Assembly (NCBI RefSeq): GCF_004366715.1
Contig: NZ_SOQZ01000008.1
Location: 1-64,000, forward strand
Direction: 5' to 3'
Source of the DNA: Meridianimaribacter flavus
Lineage (GTDB): Bacteria > Bacteroidota > Bacteroidia > Flavobacteriales > Flavobacteriaceae
DNA length: 64,000 nt
In this document: piece by piece, positions 1 through 9,666 of the stretch
How the letters are laid out: every line of letters starts with the position of its first letter
Numbering within the stretch: position 1 is the stretch's first letter
The notes under the pieces: generated by a model
Seen by the model: only the letters and a program-made list of their open reading frames with translations
What the model was told of the DNA's origin: nothing
The model's database searches: none
Program-made: the position numbers and the translations under genes

Positions 1-3000
1 AACACAGTAACGTTAACAGTAACAGACAATAACGGAAACGTATCGACTTGTAGTGCAACAGTAACTGTTCAGGATAACACAGCACCAACAGTTCCTAATC
101 TACCTGTAATTTCTGCAGAGTGTAGTGTGACAGTCCCTGTTCCTACAGTATCAGATAATTGTTTGGGAACAATTACTGGAACTACATCTGACCCTTTAAC
201 CTATACAACTCAAGGATCATTTGCAATAACATGGAATTTTGATGATGGAAATGGAAATTCTATTAATGTTGTACAAAATGTAGTGGTTGATGATGTTACA
301 GACCCAACAGCTATCTGCCAAGATATTACTGTTCAATTAGATGATACAACAGGTTTAGCTACAATTACTAGTACTCAAATTGATAATGGATCTAATGATA
401 ATTGCGGAGTAGTTAATTTATCTTTATCGCAAAGTACTTTTGATTGTACCGATATTGGAACAAACATAATAGTATTAACAGTAGACGATGGTAATGGAAA
501 CAGTTCTACTTGTTCAGCTTCAGTAACAGTTACGAGTCCAACTATTACAGGTGGAACTTTGATAGGTCATTTGGTTGATGGTAGTGGTGATCCAATTAAT
601 ACGAATCCAGATTCTAATATCATAGAAGTAACGGCATGCCCTGATGAACCTCAATATGCTTTGTTGAATTTAAGTGGTTACACTGGGACTATTTCTGGTT
701 ATGAAGTTTCAACAGATGGTGGACTTAGCTGGAGTTCTCCTTCAAACGATAGTACTAATGCAACATATACTTCACTAGCAATAACCGAGACTACTTTAGT
801 GAGAGCTGTAATTGCTTTTGGTAGTTGTGAGGCGAGATCAAATATTGTTTACTTAGCAGTCATTCCGCCAGATATTCCTCCAACTATCGTAAGCCATAGT
901 GATTTAACAATTTGTTTAGGAAGTGATATAACTGTTGTGGCTCAAAGTGAGTTTGGAATTAATCCTGATTTAACTGAAGGAGGATTATTCAATACATCTA
1001 ACCTTAATAATTTAGGGTGGTTAGTTGATGGTATGGCTACTTGGGATGCGAGTGGGAATACAGGAAATGATACGTATTGGAAAGGAACTAATGGTCCGAA
1101 AAATTTTAACAATAAATGTTATGATTCGCCAGAAGGAAATAAATTTGGAATAGCTAGTGGTATTCCTCCATATGATAGTCCAAATCATACAATAACACCA
1201 TTAACAACTCTTGAAACACCAATATTTAATACATTAGGATTAACAACTGCTACTTTAGAGTTTGATCAAGCGTATTTTTTAGAGGCTGGAGCATGGGTGA
1301 AAATAGAACTTTCATTAAACGATGGTGCAACTTATCCAATTACTTTAGATCCAGGACCTTCTTATAATTATACTGGTCCTAGCAGTACTACTTTTGGAAA
1401 TGTTGGATTTGGTGGAGGTGGACCTAATGGATGCAATGGAAGACCTCAGACTTATGTCGATAATCATGTTTCTATTGATCTTCAGGATTATATTGGTCTT
1501 GTTGGTTTACGAATTAAATTTACCTATCATGGGACAGCTAATAGTGCTTGGGCATTAGAAAATATTACTATTCCACAAGCTCCTATTGATGAAGTTATAG
1601 AATGGACAGATGAAAGCGGAGTTGTTGTTACCACAGGATCAACAACAACAATTACTCCTGTTACTCCAGGAGTACAAACCTATGGTGTTACCTCTTTGAT
1701 TAATGGTTGTCGTTCTGATGGAGACGAGGGAACTGAGTTTATTTCTGTTAACGCAAGTTTAGCTTATGCAGGCGAAGATATAACGCAAATTGTTGCCGAA
1801 TGTGGAGAGGAAGTGAGTTTAAACGCTTATGATAATACTATAACTGCTGCTGATAATATTGTTAATGGAGTTAATAATCCTGCAATATTTACTTCAGGTA
1901 CGTATCCAGGAACTGGTGTTGCTGGTGTTTGGTCTGCAGTTTCTATTTCTGGGTGTGGTAGTAGTTATTCTTTTTCAGATATTTCTAGTCCAAGGTCAAA
2001 ATTTTTCGCTGAACCTGGAACTTATGAATTGACTTGGACAATACCTTCTGTTGGGTGTTCGGATGTTATGTTAGTCACTATTGAAAGTTGTCCTACTGTG
2101 GATTTTGATGGAATTGACGACCATGTAACATTTAGCAATAATTATAATTTATCAAATCAATTTAGTCTTGAGGTTTGGGTTAAGCCAGAATCTGTAGTGG
2201 GTACTCAAGCCATTTTTTCTAAGCGTGATGCAAATGATTTATCTACAGGTTATGATTTAAGACTTAACAATTCTATTGTTCAATTTAACTGGAACGCCTC
2301 AGGAACTATTCAATCGTCATACCCAATATCAACAGATAGGTGGTATCATATTGCAGTAACTAACAACAATGGTACATATAGAATGTATATAGATGGAATT
2401 GAGGTTAGTACAGGAGTTTCTGGTGCTTCTCCTTCAAGTAATTCAATGAAAAGTTTAGTAGGAGCAATGGATCAAGCAAATAATGCTCCTAATAGACCTG
2501 TGAATTATTTTAATGGATGGATAGATGAGTTAAGGATATGGAATTCTGCATTAACCGTTGACCAAATTCGTCAAATGATGAATCAGGAAATTGAAGATAA
2601 TACAGCTGTTATTGGAGCTGTAGTACCACTAGATGTTCCTGGTTTAAATTGGACTGATTTAGATGGGTATTATCGTATGGATTCTAATTGTGGGTTCTTA
2701 ATTCCTTATAAAGGTATTAGAGGCCAACTTATCAATATGGATACAGCTCAGCCTAACACAGCTCCTTTACCTTATACATCTAGAGTTGATGGTCAATTAT
2801 GGTCTACTGATAATACATGGACAGAATTTGATGTTTGGGATGCGCCTAATAGCATTGGTGTTGACGGAGTTACTCCAATCGATTGGAATATAGTTGAAAC
2901 TTCTCATAATATTGATTCAGGTAACAAGGATATAACAGTGTTAGGTTTATTGTCTATAGTACCTAATAAAACATTAAATATTACTGACCCAGGAACCTCT

Positions 3001-4686
3001 CAAGATGAATACAATGATGGTCAGTTTTTAAGAGTAACTCACTACCTTAAATTGGATGGAAATATAGATTTATTTGGTGAGTCTCAGTTGCTTCAAGATG
3101 AAGGTAGTATATTGGATGTTACAAGTTCTGGTCAGTTAGAACGTGACCAACAAGGAACAACTAATTTGTATAATTACAACTACTGGACTTCTCCTGTTAG
3201 TGAATTAAGTACAACATCTAATAATAATCCGTTTGCAATTAATAGTGTTTTAAGAGATGGAACTAATTCAAATACACCATTAAGTTTGTTATGGACTACA
3301 GCTAATGACGCAATAGGAAGCACAACTCCTATTACCTTAAGTAGTAGATGGTTGTATGCTTATGAAAATTACCCTGAAGATACTTATGCTGCTTGGAGAG
3401 ACTTGTCTGAAAATGATGCCCTAGCAACAGGTTTAGCATTTACAATGAAAGGAAGTGGAGCAGGAGACCCAGTAAATGATGTTCAAAATTATGTTTTTGT
3501 TGGAAAACCTAATAATGGTACTATCACTACTCCAGTTACTATAGGTAACCAAGCCTTAATAGGAAATCCATACCCTTCAGCAATTGATGCTAATGCCTTT
3601 ATTTTTGATAATATTCCAGGTGGAAATCCAGGAACATCTCAAAGTATAGATGGAACATTGTATTTCTGGGAACATTATGTTTCTAATTTCACCCATATTT
3701 TAGAAGATTATGAAGGTGGTTACGCAACGTATAACCTTACAGGAGGAAATCCTGCGGTATCACCTCCTTTAGTGAGTGGTAGCGGAACACCAACCAAGAT
3801 ACCAGGACAATATATACCTGTTTCTCAAGGGTTTTTTGTTACAGCAAGTCATTTAGGAGGAACTATTCAATTTAAAAATAGCCAGCGTGTATTTGTTAGA
3901 GAAACTTCTGCAAACTCTCAGTTTATAAGATCTAGCAATTCAAATGCTGGTACATCATATCAGATTGATAGTGATCCAAATCAAGACATTAAACGTGTTA
4001 GAATTGAATTTAAAACTACTGATGGTAATATTCGCCCTTTATTATTAGGATTTGTACCAAATAATATGGCTACAGATGGTATCGATGTTGCATATGATGC
4101 TGAAAATGCTGATGCGGAGTTTTCAAACGACCTGTTTTGGAGAATAGAAGACAGGAATTTTACAACACAAGGAGTAGGAGATTTTGATGTTAATAGTCAA
4201 TATCCTTTGGCAATGTTTATAAATACCTTTGGTACTTATGAAATATCGTTAAAGGCTTTAGAAAACTTTGAAACAGATATTGACGTATATGTGTATGATG
4301 CCTTAATGGGTACTTATTTTGAAATAAATGATGAAGCTTTCCAAATATTACTAGATCCGAATGATTACTTAGGTCGTTTTTATATCACATTTACAACAGA
4401 AAGTAGCCTATCAATTGATGATGAAGTTTTTGCTAAAACAATCATTAATTACTTAAACAATACTCAAGAAATTTACATTAAAACACCTAATGTGTCTGCT
4501 ATTAAAAATGTCCAGTTAATAAATATGATAGGTCAAGAAATTCAGAATTGGGATAATATACAAGCGTTTGAGTTAAATGGAGCAGTAAGAATTCCTGTGA
4601 CAAACATTCCAGATGGAAGTTATATTATAAAAGTTAGTTCAGATAAAACCACAAATAGTGTAAAAGCAATTGTGAAAAACAACTGA
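1..4686 (+). CDS. Giant secreted HYR/LamG protein with T9SS sorting domain (5' end outside window)
   Basis: The reading frame is open from base 1, so the true start lies upstream and only the last 1,561 codons are seen. The first ~180 residues are HYR-like immunoglobulin-fold repeats, with recurring units such as VTVDDGNGNSSTCSASVTV. A concanavalin/LamG-type module follows about 700 residues into the visible part (FDGIDDHVTFSNNYNLSNQF, then EVWVKPES). The last ~80 residues look like a type A T9SS C-terminal sorting domain (SYIIKVSSDKTTNSVKAIVK). Family knowledge predicts export by Sec, then T9SS release or anchoring at the cell surface; adhesion or glycan binding is an inference. No RBS or promoter can be judged because the start is missing. 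Confidence 0.9.
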   Translation, partial: NTVTLTVTDNNGNVSTCSATVTVQDNTAPTVPNLPVISAECSVTVPVPTVSDNCLGTITGTTSDPLTYTTQGSFAITWNFDDGNGNSINVVQNVVVDDVTDPTAICQDITVQLDDTTGLATITSTQIDNGSNDNCGVVNLSLSQSTFDCTDIGTNIIVLTVDDGNGNSSTCSASVTVTSPTITGGTLIGHLVDGSGDPINTNPDSNIIEVTACPDEPQYALLNLSGYTGTISGYEVSTDGGLSWSSPSNDSTNATYTSLAITETTLVRAVIAFGSCEARSNIVYLAVIPPDIPPTIVSHSDLTICLGSDITVVAQSEFGINPDLTEGGLFNTSNLNNLGWLVDGMATWDASGNTGNDTYWKGTNGPKNFNNKCYDSPEGNKFGIASGIPPYDSPNHTITPLTTLETPIFNTLGLTTATLEFDQAYFLEAGAWVKIELSLNDGATYPITLDPGPSYNYTGPSSTTFGNVGFGGGGPNGCNGRPQTYVDNHVSIDLQDYIGLVGLRIKFTYHGTANSAWALENITIPQAPIDEVIEWTDESGVVVTTGSTTTITPVTPGVQTYGVTSLINGCRSDGDEGTEFISVNASLAYAGEDITQIVAECGEEVSLNAYDNTITAADNIVNGVNNPAIFTSGTYPGTGVAGVWSAVSISGCGSSYSFSDISSPRSKFFAEPGTYELTWTIPSVGCSDVMLVTIESCPTVDFDGIDDHVTFSNNYNLSNQFSLEVWVKPESVVGTQAIFSKRDANDLSTGYDLRLNNSIVQFNWNASGTIQSSYPISTDRWYHIAVTNNNGTYRMYIDGIEVSTGVSGASPSSNSMKSLVGAMDQANNAPNRPVNYFNGWIDELRIWNSALTVDQIRQMMNQEIEDNTAVIGAVVPLDVPGLNWTDLDGYYRMDSNCGFLIPYKGIRGQLINMDTAQPNTAPLPYTSRVDGQLWSTDNTWTEFDVWDAPNSIGVDGVTPIDWNIVETSHNIDSGNKDITVLGLLSIVPNKTLNITDPGTSQDEYNDGQFLRVTHYLKLDGNIDLFGESQLLQDEGSILDVTSSGQLERDQQGTTNLYNYNYWTSPVSELSTTSNNNPFAINSVLRDGTNSNTPLSLLWTTANDAIGSTTPITLSSRWLYAYENYPEDTYAAWRDLSENDALATGLAFTMKGSGAGDPVNDVQNYVFVGKPNNGTITTPVTIGNQALIGNPYPSAIDANAFIFDNIPGGNPGTSQSIDGTLYFWEHYVSNFTHILEDYEGGYATYNLTGGNPAVSPPLVSGSGTPTKIPGQYIPVSQGFFVTASHLGGTIQFKNSQRVFVRETSANSQFIRSSNSNAGTSYQIDSDPNQDIKRVRIEFKTTDGNIRPLLLGFVPNNMATDGIDVAYDAENADAEFSNDLFWRIEDRNFTTQGVGDFDVNSQYPLAMFINTFGTYEISLKALENFETDIDVYVYDALMGTYFEINDEAFQILLDPNDYLGRFYITFTTESSLSIDDEVFAKTIINYLNNTQEIYIKTPNVSAIKNVQLINMIGQEIQNWDNIQAFELNGAVRIPVTNIPDGSYIIKVSSDKTTNSVKAIVKNN

Positions 4687-4770
4687 TCATTTTCTATGAT
4701 TTGAATTATCTTGTATAAAGTAAATTGATAGCTTTTTTTTGTAATTTTAAGCATTGTTAAATGCTATATT

Positions 4771-5940
4771 ATGTCTGAAGAAAAGCTAGGATTAAATACC
4801 ATTTGTACACATGTAGGTGAAATTAAAGACGAACAGTTTAAAGGAGCTGTATCTCCAATCTATATGTCAACATCTTATCAGTTTGAAGATGTGGATGTAA
4901 AACGTTATCCTCGCTATTTTAATACGCCTAATCAAGAATTTTTATCCAAAAAAATAGCAGCTTTAGAACATGCTGAAGCAGCTATGATTTTTGGTTCTGG
5001 TATGGCAGCTATCAGTACTACACTTTTTGCTTTTCTAAAAGTTGGAGACCATTTGGTAGTTCAAAACACATTGTATGGAGGTACAACAAATTTTATTAGG
5101 GAGGAGTTTCCAAAGCATAATATAGAGTACACATTTACAAATGGATTTAATGTGTCTGACTTTGAAAATGCGATAAAACCAAACACAAAACTTATTCTTA
5201 TAGAAACCCCTTCAAACCCTCTATTAACAATTACTGATATAAAAGCTGTTGCAGATTTAGCAAAATCAAAAGGTATTGTAACCTGTATTGACAATACTTT
5301 TGCGAGTCCTGTAAATCAAAATCCTATTGATTTAGGAATTGATATTGTAATGCATTCAGCTACTAAATATTTAGGAGGTCATAGTGATATTTTAGCTGGA
5401 GCTATTGCAAGTTCTAATGAGCACATTGATACCATTTGGAATGTTGGTAAAAATCTAGGAGGAAGTTTAAGCGATTTTACGGTTTGGATGCTAGAGCGTA
5501 GTATCAAAACGCTTGGTCTTAGAGTAAAAGCCCAAAACCGAAATGCTAAAAAAATGGCTAAGTTTTTAGATGCGCATATTGACATTAAAAAAGTGTATTA
5601 CCCTGGTTTAAAAAGCCATCCGCAATATGAACTAGCTAAATCACAAATGAAAGGTTTTGGAGGTATGTTGTCTTTTGAATTAGCTGACGGATTAGACGCT
5701 AGCCAATTTCAAAAAGCATTAAAATTGATTAAACCTTCAATGAGTTTAGCAGGTGTAGAAAGCACAATGCTATCACCACATAAAACCTCACATGCATTAT
5801 TAACACAAGAACAACGAGATAGCTTAGGGATAAGTGATAATTTGATACGTTTTTCTGTAGGAATTGAATCTCGAAAAGATTTAATGAATGATATTGAACA
5901 GGCTATTCATTCAGTGAAAAAGAGCCAACTAATAAGTTAA
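4771..5940 (+). CDS. Cys/Met metabolism PLP-dependent enzyme (trans-sulfuration family)
   Basis: This 389-residue protein has the full length of cystathionine gamma-synthase, gamma/beta-lyase and O-acylhomoserine sulfhydrylase enzymes. The PLP-binding lysine is K199 in HSATKYLGGHSD. The N-terminal YPRYFNTPNQ and GSGMAAIS segments are typical of the fold. Members interconvert cysteine, homocysteine and methionine precursors; the exact reaction cannot be read from sequence, so no symbol is given. The ATG follows a small inverted repeat (AGCATT-gtta-AATGCT, 4750-4765). bshB1 starts 7 bases downstream, so the two genes are probably one transcript, linking cysteine supply with bacillithiol (a cysteine-containing thiol). 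Confidence 0.9.
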   Translation: MSEEKLGLNTICTHVGEIKDEQFKGAVSPIYMSTSYQFEDVDVKRYPRYFNTPNQEFLSKKIAALEHAEAAMIFGSGMAAISTTLFAFLKVGDHLVVQNTLYGGTTNFIREEFPKHNIEYTFTNGFNVSDFENAIKPNTKLILIETPSNPLLTITDIKAVADLAKSKGIVTCIDNTFASPVNQNPIDLGIDIVMHSATKYLGGHSDILAGAIASSNEHIDTIWNVGKNLGGSLSDFTVWMLERSIKTLGLRVKAQNRNAKKMAKFLDAHIDIKKVYYPGLKSHPQYELAKSQMKGFGGMLSFELADGLDASQFQKALKLIKPSMSLAGVESTMLSPHKTSHALLTQEQRDSLGISDNLIRFSVGIESRKDLMNDIEQAIHSVKKSQLIS

Positions 5941-5947
5941 AAAAGAA

Positions 5948-6664
5948 ATGAAATTAGATATACTTGCTATAGGAGCGCATCCTGATGATGTAGAGTTGGG
6001 TTGTGGCGCAACAATAGCCAAAGAAATTGCCAATGGTAAAACAGTAGGAATTATTGATTTAACTAGAGGTGAATTAGGAACACGAGGTACTGTTGAAACT
6101 CGAAAAGAAGAGGCTGAAAACTCAGCTAAAATATTAGGAGTTTCGGTAAGAGAAAACTTAGGATTTGCAGATGGGTTTTTTATAAATGATAAAAAGCATC
6201 AATTGGAAGTCATAAAAATGATTCGTAAATATCAGCCAGAAGTCGTACTGTGTAATGCTATTGATGACAGACATATAGACCATGGTAAGGGTAGTAAATT
6301 GGTTAGTGATGCCTGTTTTTTAAGCGGACTTACAAAAATTGAAACAGAAATAGAAGGGAAACCACAGGAGCAATGGAGACCTAAACATGTATACCATTAC
6401 ATACAATGGAAAACAATAGAGCCTGATTTTGTGGTTGATGTTTCTGATGTAATTGATATTAAAATGAAATCTGTATTAGCTTATAAAACACAGTTTTATG
6501 ACCCTAGTAATACAGCACCAAACACACCAATTTCAAGTAAAAACTTTACTGATAGTGTTAAATATAGAGCTAGGGATTTAGGACGGTTAATAGGAGTAGA
6601 GTTTGCTGAAGGCTTTACTGTAGAACGCTATGTAGCAGTAAATAGCATATTTGATTTAAAATAA
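5948..6664 (+). CDS. bshB1: Bacillithiol biosynthesis deacetylase BshB1
   Basis: A PIG-L/LmbE-family zinc deacetylase of 238 residues. The metal motif AHPDDVELGCG lies at residues 10-20, with H11 and D14 as expected zinc ligands, and DDRHIDHGKGSK supplies the downstream His. The TRGELGTRGT block is characteristic of BshB1. It would remove the acetyl group from GlcNAc-malate, the second step of bacillithiol synthesis in the cytoplasm. It is 7 bases downstream of the PLP sulfur-metabolism gene. bshA and bshC are not in this window. Confidence 0.92.
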   Translation: MKLDILAIGAHPDDVELGCGATIAKEIANGKTVGIIDLTRGELGTRGTVETRKEEAENSAKILGVSVRENLGFADGFFINDKKHQLEVIKMIRKYQPEVVLCNAIDDRHIDHGKGSKLVSDACFLSGLTKIETEIEGKPQEQWRPKHVYHYIQWKTIEPDFVVDVSDVIDIKMKSVLAYKTQFYDPSNTAPNTPISSKNFTDSVKYRARDLGRLIGVEFAEGFTVERYVAVNSIFDLK

Positions 6665-6677
6665 TTTAAAAAAACAC

Positions 6678-6708
6678 TTTGTAGAAAATAGTAAATGAAT
6701 TACATTTG
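6678..6708 (+). promoter_or_regulatory. Bacteroidota-type promoter of tRNA-His
   Basis: TTTG (6678-6681), 19-base spacer, TACATTTG (6701-6708). This matches the sigma consensus TTTG-N19-TAnnTTTG exactly and lies 17 bases before the tRNA. Confidence 0.75.
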
Positions 6709-6725
6709 CAATCCAATTTAAAATG

Positions 6726-6799
6726 GTGGTTGTAGCTCAGTTGGTTAGAGCGCCTGATTGTGGTTCAGGAGGTCGTCGGTTCGAGACCGATCTTCCACC
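6726..6799 (+). tRNA. tRNA-His(GTG)
   Basis: 74 nt cloverleaf; anticodon loop TTGTGGT between CCTGA/TCAGG stems gives anticodon GTG. T loop is TTCGAGA. Discriminator C73 (6799) can pair with an encoded G-1 at 6725, the hallmark of tRNA-His. CCA is not encoded. The acceptor stem GTGGTTG/CTTCCAC has two adjacent U-U mismatches at positions 5-68 and 6-67. Confidence 0.95.
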
Positions 6800-6810
6800 C
6801 AAAAATAAAA

Positions 6811-6840
6811 GCCTTTCAGTATTCTGAAAGGCTTCTTTTG
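6811..6840. terminator. Bidirectional intrinsic terminator (tRNA-His / M28 peptidase)
   Basis: GCCTTTCAG (6811-6819), loop TATT, CTGAAAGGC (6824-6832), followed by TTCTTTT on plus and preceded by AAAAATAAAA, which is a T-rich tail for the minus strand. It serves tRNA-His and the convergent peptidase ending at 6858. Confidence 0.85.
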
Positions 6841-6857
6841 TATAATGCATTTAGGCT

Positions 6858-8426
6858 TTAATCTTTTTTGGCTTTATCAACAATAAGTCTTTGCTCTCTA
6901 TTAGCAACTTCCCAAGCAGTATAAAACACTAGGCGAGTTCTGTTTTCTAATAAATCGTATTCAATTTTATCTGGTGTGTCTGTTGGTCTGTGATAATCTT
7001 CATGAGTTCCATTATAATAAAAAATAACAGGAATATTGTTTTTAGCAAAGTTATAATGGTCAGATCTATAGTAGTAACGATTTGGATCAGTTTCATTATT
7101 GTATCTGTAGTCTAAGTTTATTTTAGTATAGTTGTTGTTTGCCTTTTGTAAAGCACTATCTAGCTCAGAACTTAACATATCAGATCCAATTACATAAACA
7201 TAATTTCTGTCGTCTTTGTGAGCATCATCAACTCGACCAATCATGTCAATATTTAAGTTGGCAACCGTATTTTCTAAAGGAAAAATAGGATCACTGTCAG
7301 TATAATATTTTGAACCTAAAAGTCCCTTTTCTTCACCTGTAACGTGTAAAAACAATATAGAACGTTTTGGTCCATAGCCATCATTTACAGCGGTTTTAAA
7401 TGCCTCAGCAATTTCTAAAATAGCAACTGTGCCAGAGCCATCATCGTCAGCACCATTGTATACTTTTCCATCCTTTACACCCTCGTGGTCTAAGTGAGCA
7501 GATATAACAACAATTTCATCAGGTTTTTCAGTTCCTTTAATAAAGGCAACCACGTTTTCTGAATGTACTGGAGTTACTTCACTTTTAATATCAATAGACA
7601 AACTAGTATTAATAGTCTTAGCTTGGTCGTCTTCAAGGATATTTTCATAAATGGCTTTAGCTGTTGTGCTGTTAACCATAAATTGTGGTAAATCAGAATC
7701 ATTGTTTATTAATGAGATTCTACCTTTACTTTGCGAATTAGAAACTCGTTTGTAATAAGCTGCATATCTAGGAAAAGTAACATCGTCTAAAATAATAATA
7801 GCTTTCGCACCTTTTTCTGATGCAACATTCTTTTTTGCACTTCTAGCTCTTCGACCTTCAGACCAAGTAGTGTTTTCAGTTTTACCTGTGGTAACATAAG
7901 TTCCATCTTCGTTTTTAGGTTCACCAGCTTTAATTAATACTACCTTATTTTTAACATCAATATTTTTATAGTCTGAATAATTTTCGGCTTCAATACCATA
8001 GCCTGCATAAACAATGTCATTTACCGAAAATGATTGCGTTGTTGGACTCCCTATAGAAATAAAGTCTTCAAGATTAAGTAAGTTCTTATTGTTAAGTTGA
8101 ATACTTACTTCAGGAGTTTTTCTGGCTTCAAGAGCCACTTCTTGAAAGTAATCATCATCACTTAAAGGAGATGGTATTTCTAAGTTTTTGTATTGTTGTT
8201 TTAAGTATTCTACTGCTTTTTTCTGTCCTGGTTCTCCTGTATTTCTACCTTCAAATTCATCAGAAGCATAAATGTAGAGCATTTCTTTAAGTTCTGCAGA
8301 GGTAATCGTGTTACCATACTTGGTTGGGTCAGCTGGAGCTTTAGGTTTGGAATCAACTGAGTTTTTTGTTGAGTTACAACTAAATACTAAAGCGCTTAGA
8401 GTAACTCCTAAAATTAATTTTTTCAT
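6858..8426 (-). CDS. M28-family metallopeptidase lipoprotein with PA domain
   Basis: 522 residues. The signal peptide ends in lipobox VFSC (C17), so the protein should be a membrane-anchored lipoprotein. Residues ~120-280 fit a protease-associated (PA) insert. The M28 catalytic core follows: H311 and D313 in SAHLDHEG, the bridging Asp D327 in GADDDGSG, general base E365/E366 in TGEEKGLLGS, and D394 in NIDMIGR. This fits an aminopeptidase of the bacterial M28 group that trims peptides in the periplasm or at the outer membrane. The next upstream gene on the same strand is a shortened paralogue. Confidence 0.92.
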   Translation of the reverse strand: MKKLILGVTLSALVFSCNSTKNSVDSKPKAPADPTKYGNTITSAELKEMLYIYASDEFEGRNTGEPGQKKAVEYLKQQYKNLEIPSPLSDDDYFQEVALEARKTPEVSIQLNNKNLLNLEDFISIGSPTTQSFSVNDIVYAGYGIEAENYSDYKNIDVKNKVVLIKAGEPKNEDGTYVTTGKTENTTWSEGRRARSAKKNVASEKGAKAIIILDDVTFPRYAAYYKRVSNSQSKGRISLINNDSDLPQFMVNSTTAKAIYENILEDDQAKTINTSLSIDIKSEVTPVHSENVVAFIKGTEKPDEIVVISAHLDHEGVKDGKVYNGADDDGSGTVAILEIAEAFKTAVNDGYGPKRSILFLHVTGEEKGLLGSKYYTDSDPIFPLENTVANLNIDMIGRVDDAHKDDRNYVYVIGSDMLSSELDSALQKANNNYTKINLDYRYNNETDPNRYYYRSDHYNFAKNNIPVIFYYNGTHEDYHRPTDTPDKIEYDLLENRTRLVFYTAWEVANREQRLIVDKAKKD

Positions 8427-8547
8427 TAGCTATTAATTAGTTTGGAGAGAATGTATGTAATTAAAAATTTAGCGATAATACAAAAAGTTATTTGTAACCT
8501 TGATTAAAGCTTAAATCTTTAACAGATTTTAACAACAATTTTTAATA

Positions 8548-9582
8548 TTATTTTTTGTCGGCAACTATACGGTTTTTGGAATTGGCTAAATACCAAGCTG
8601 TAGTAAAAATAAGTTGTGTGCGTTTTTGAAGTAACGGATAGTTAATTTTGTCTGGAGTGTCAGTTGGTTTATGATAATCTTCATGCTCTCCATTGAAATA
8701 AAAAATTACAGGAATACCTTTTAAAGCAAAGTTATAGTGGTCAGACCTATAGTAATAACGGTTGATATCGCTTTCTTTGTTTAACTCATAATCGAGTTCA
8801 AGATTTGTGAAAGTATCATTTGCAATTTCAGAGATGTAATGTAGCTCAGTACTTAATCTATCATCGCCAATTACATATATATACTCAGGGTTTTCAATAT
8901 GTTTTTCATCTACTCGACCAATCATATCCATATTAAGATTGGCAACTGTATTTTTTAATGAAAAAACAGGATGATCAGTATAATAAGTTGAACCTTTTAA
9001 CCCAATCTCCTCACCAGTAAGGTGTAAAAATGCAATACTTCGTTTTGGACCAAATCCTTTTTTTTGTGCTATTTTAAAAGCTTGGGCAATTTCCATTAAT
9101 GCTGCTGTACCAGAAGCGTTATCGTCAGCACCATAATAAACTTGATCTTCTTTTACACCTTCATGATCTAGATGCGCAGAGATAATGATAACTTCGTCAG
9201 GGTATTCTGTACCTTTTATATAAGAAATTACATTTTGAGAACTTTTTATGTCATCAGAAAAGAATGATTCTGGAATTTGTTGGTAATAGTTGTTTTCTCC
9301 TAAAGGGGAACTTATAGCTTCATTGATATAATAATCTTTAATGTAGTTTGAAGCTTTGTGGTAACCTAACTCTCCTGTTTTTCTTCCTTGAAATACACTA
9401 GAAGACAAATCGTAAACCAGTTTTTTTAACTCGCTAGAGTCAATGGTTTTAGAAATTTCTTTGATTTGTTGTGAGTTCTCAAAAACAATATTGTCTTTAA
9501 TATCTTGAATTTTTTCGCTATATCTTTTTGTTGCACAAGAACCTACTAAAGATAGTGCTGAAGCAAAAATAAATACCTTCAT
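8548..9582 (-). CDS. M28-family metallopeptidase lipoprotein, paralogue lacking the PA domain
   Basis: 344 residues, lipobox VGSC (C16). It is clearly homologous to its 522-residue neighbour over both the N-terminal ~100 residues and the catalytic core (H137 and D139 in SAHLDHEG, D153 in GADDNASG, E191/E192 in TGEEIGLKGS). Only ~15 residues (102-116) lie where the neighbour has ~190. The PA domain is therefore absent as an internal loss, not a truncation. All expected zinc ligands are retained, so it is probably active. The tandem arrangement points to duplication; direction (loss versus gain) is inferred from the family usually carrying PA. Confidence 0.9.
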   Translation of the reverse strand: MKVFIFASALSLVGSCATKRYSEKIQDIKDNIVFENSQQIKEISKTIDSSELKKLVYDLSSSVFQGRKTGELGYHKASNYIKDYYINEAISSPLGENNYYQQIPESFFSDDIKSSQNVISYIKGTEYPDEVIIISAHLDHEGVKEDQVYYGADDNASGTAALMEIAQAFKIAQKKGFGPKRSIAFLHLTGEEIGLKGSTYYTDHPVFSLKNTVANLNMDMIGRVDEKHIENPEYIYVIGDDRLSTELHYISEIANDTFTNLELDYELNKESDINRYYYRSDHYNFALKGIPVIFYFNGEHEDYHKPTDTPDKINYPLLQKRTQLIFTTAWYLANSKNRIVADKK

Positions 9583-9614
9583 CTATTAACCTCTTATTTT
9601 CAGTCAAATAAACT

Positions 9615-9643
9615 AAAAAAAAAGGGAATACCGAAGTATTCCC
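9615..9643 (-). terminator. Intrinsic terminator with UUCG tetraloop
   Basis: On the minus strand: GGGAATAC-TTCG-GTATTCCC followed by nine T. It lies just past the stop of the small membrane protein (9667) and ends the DUF3108 transcript before the M28 paralogue. Confidence 0.9.
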
Positions 9644-9666
9644 AATGATTTTTAAGAGATGGATTT

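Noticed and set aside
127-4686. GTG at 127 as the real start of the HYR/LamG gene
   Set aside because: The frame is open to base 1 with continuing HYR repeat sequence, so the gene enters from outside the window.
8548-9582. The shorter M28 paralogue as a frameshifted or truncated pseudogene
   Set aside because: Lipobox, both ends and all zinc ligands are intact; the missing part is internal and in frame.
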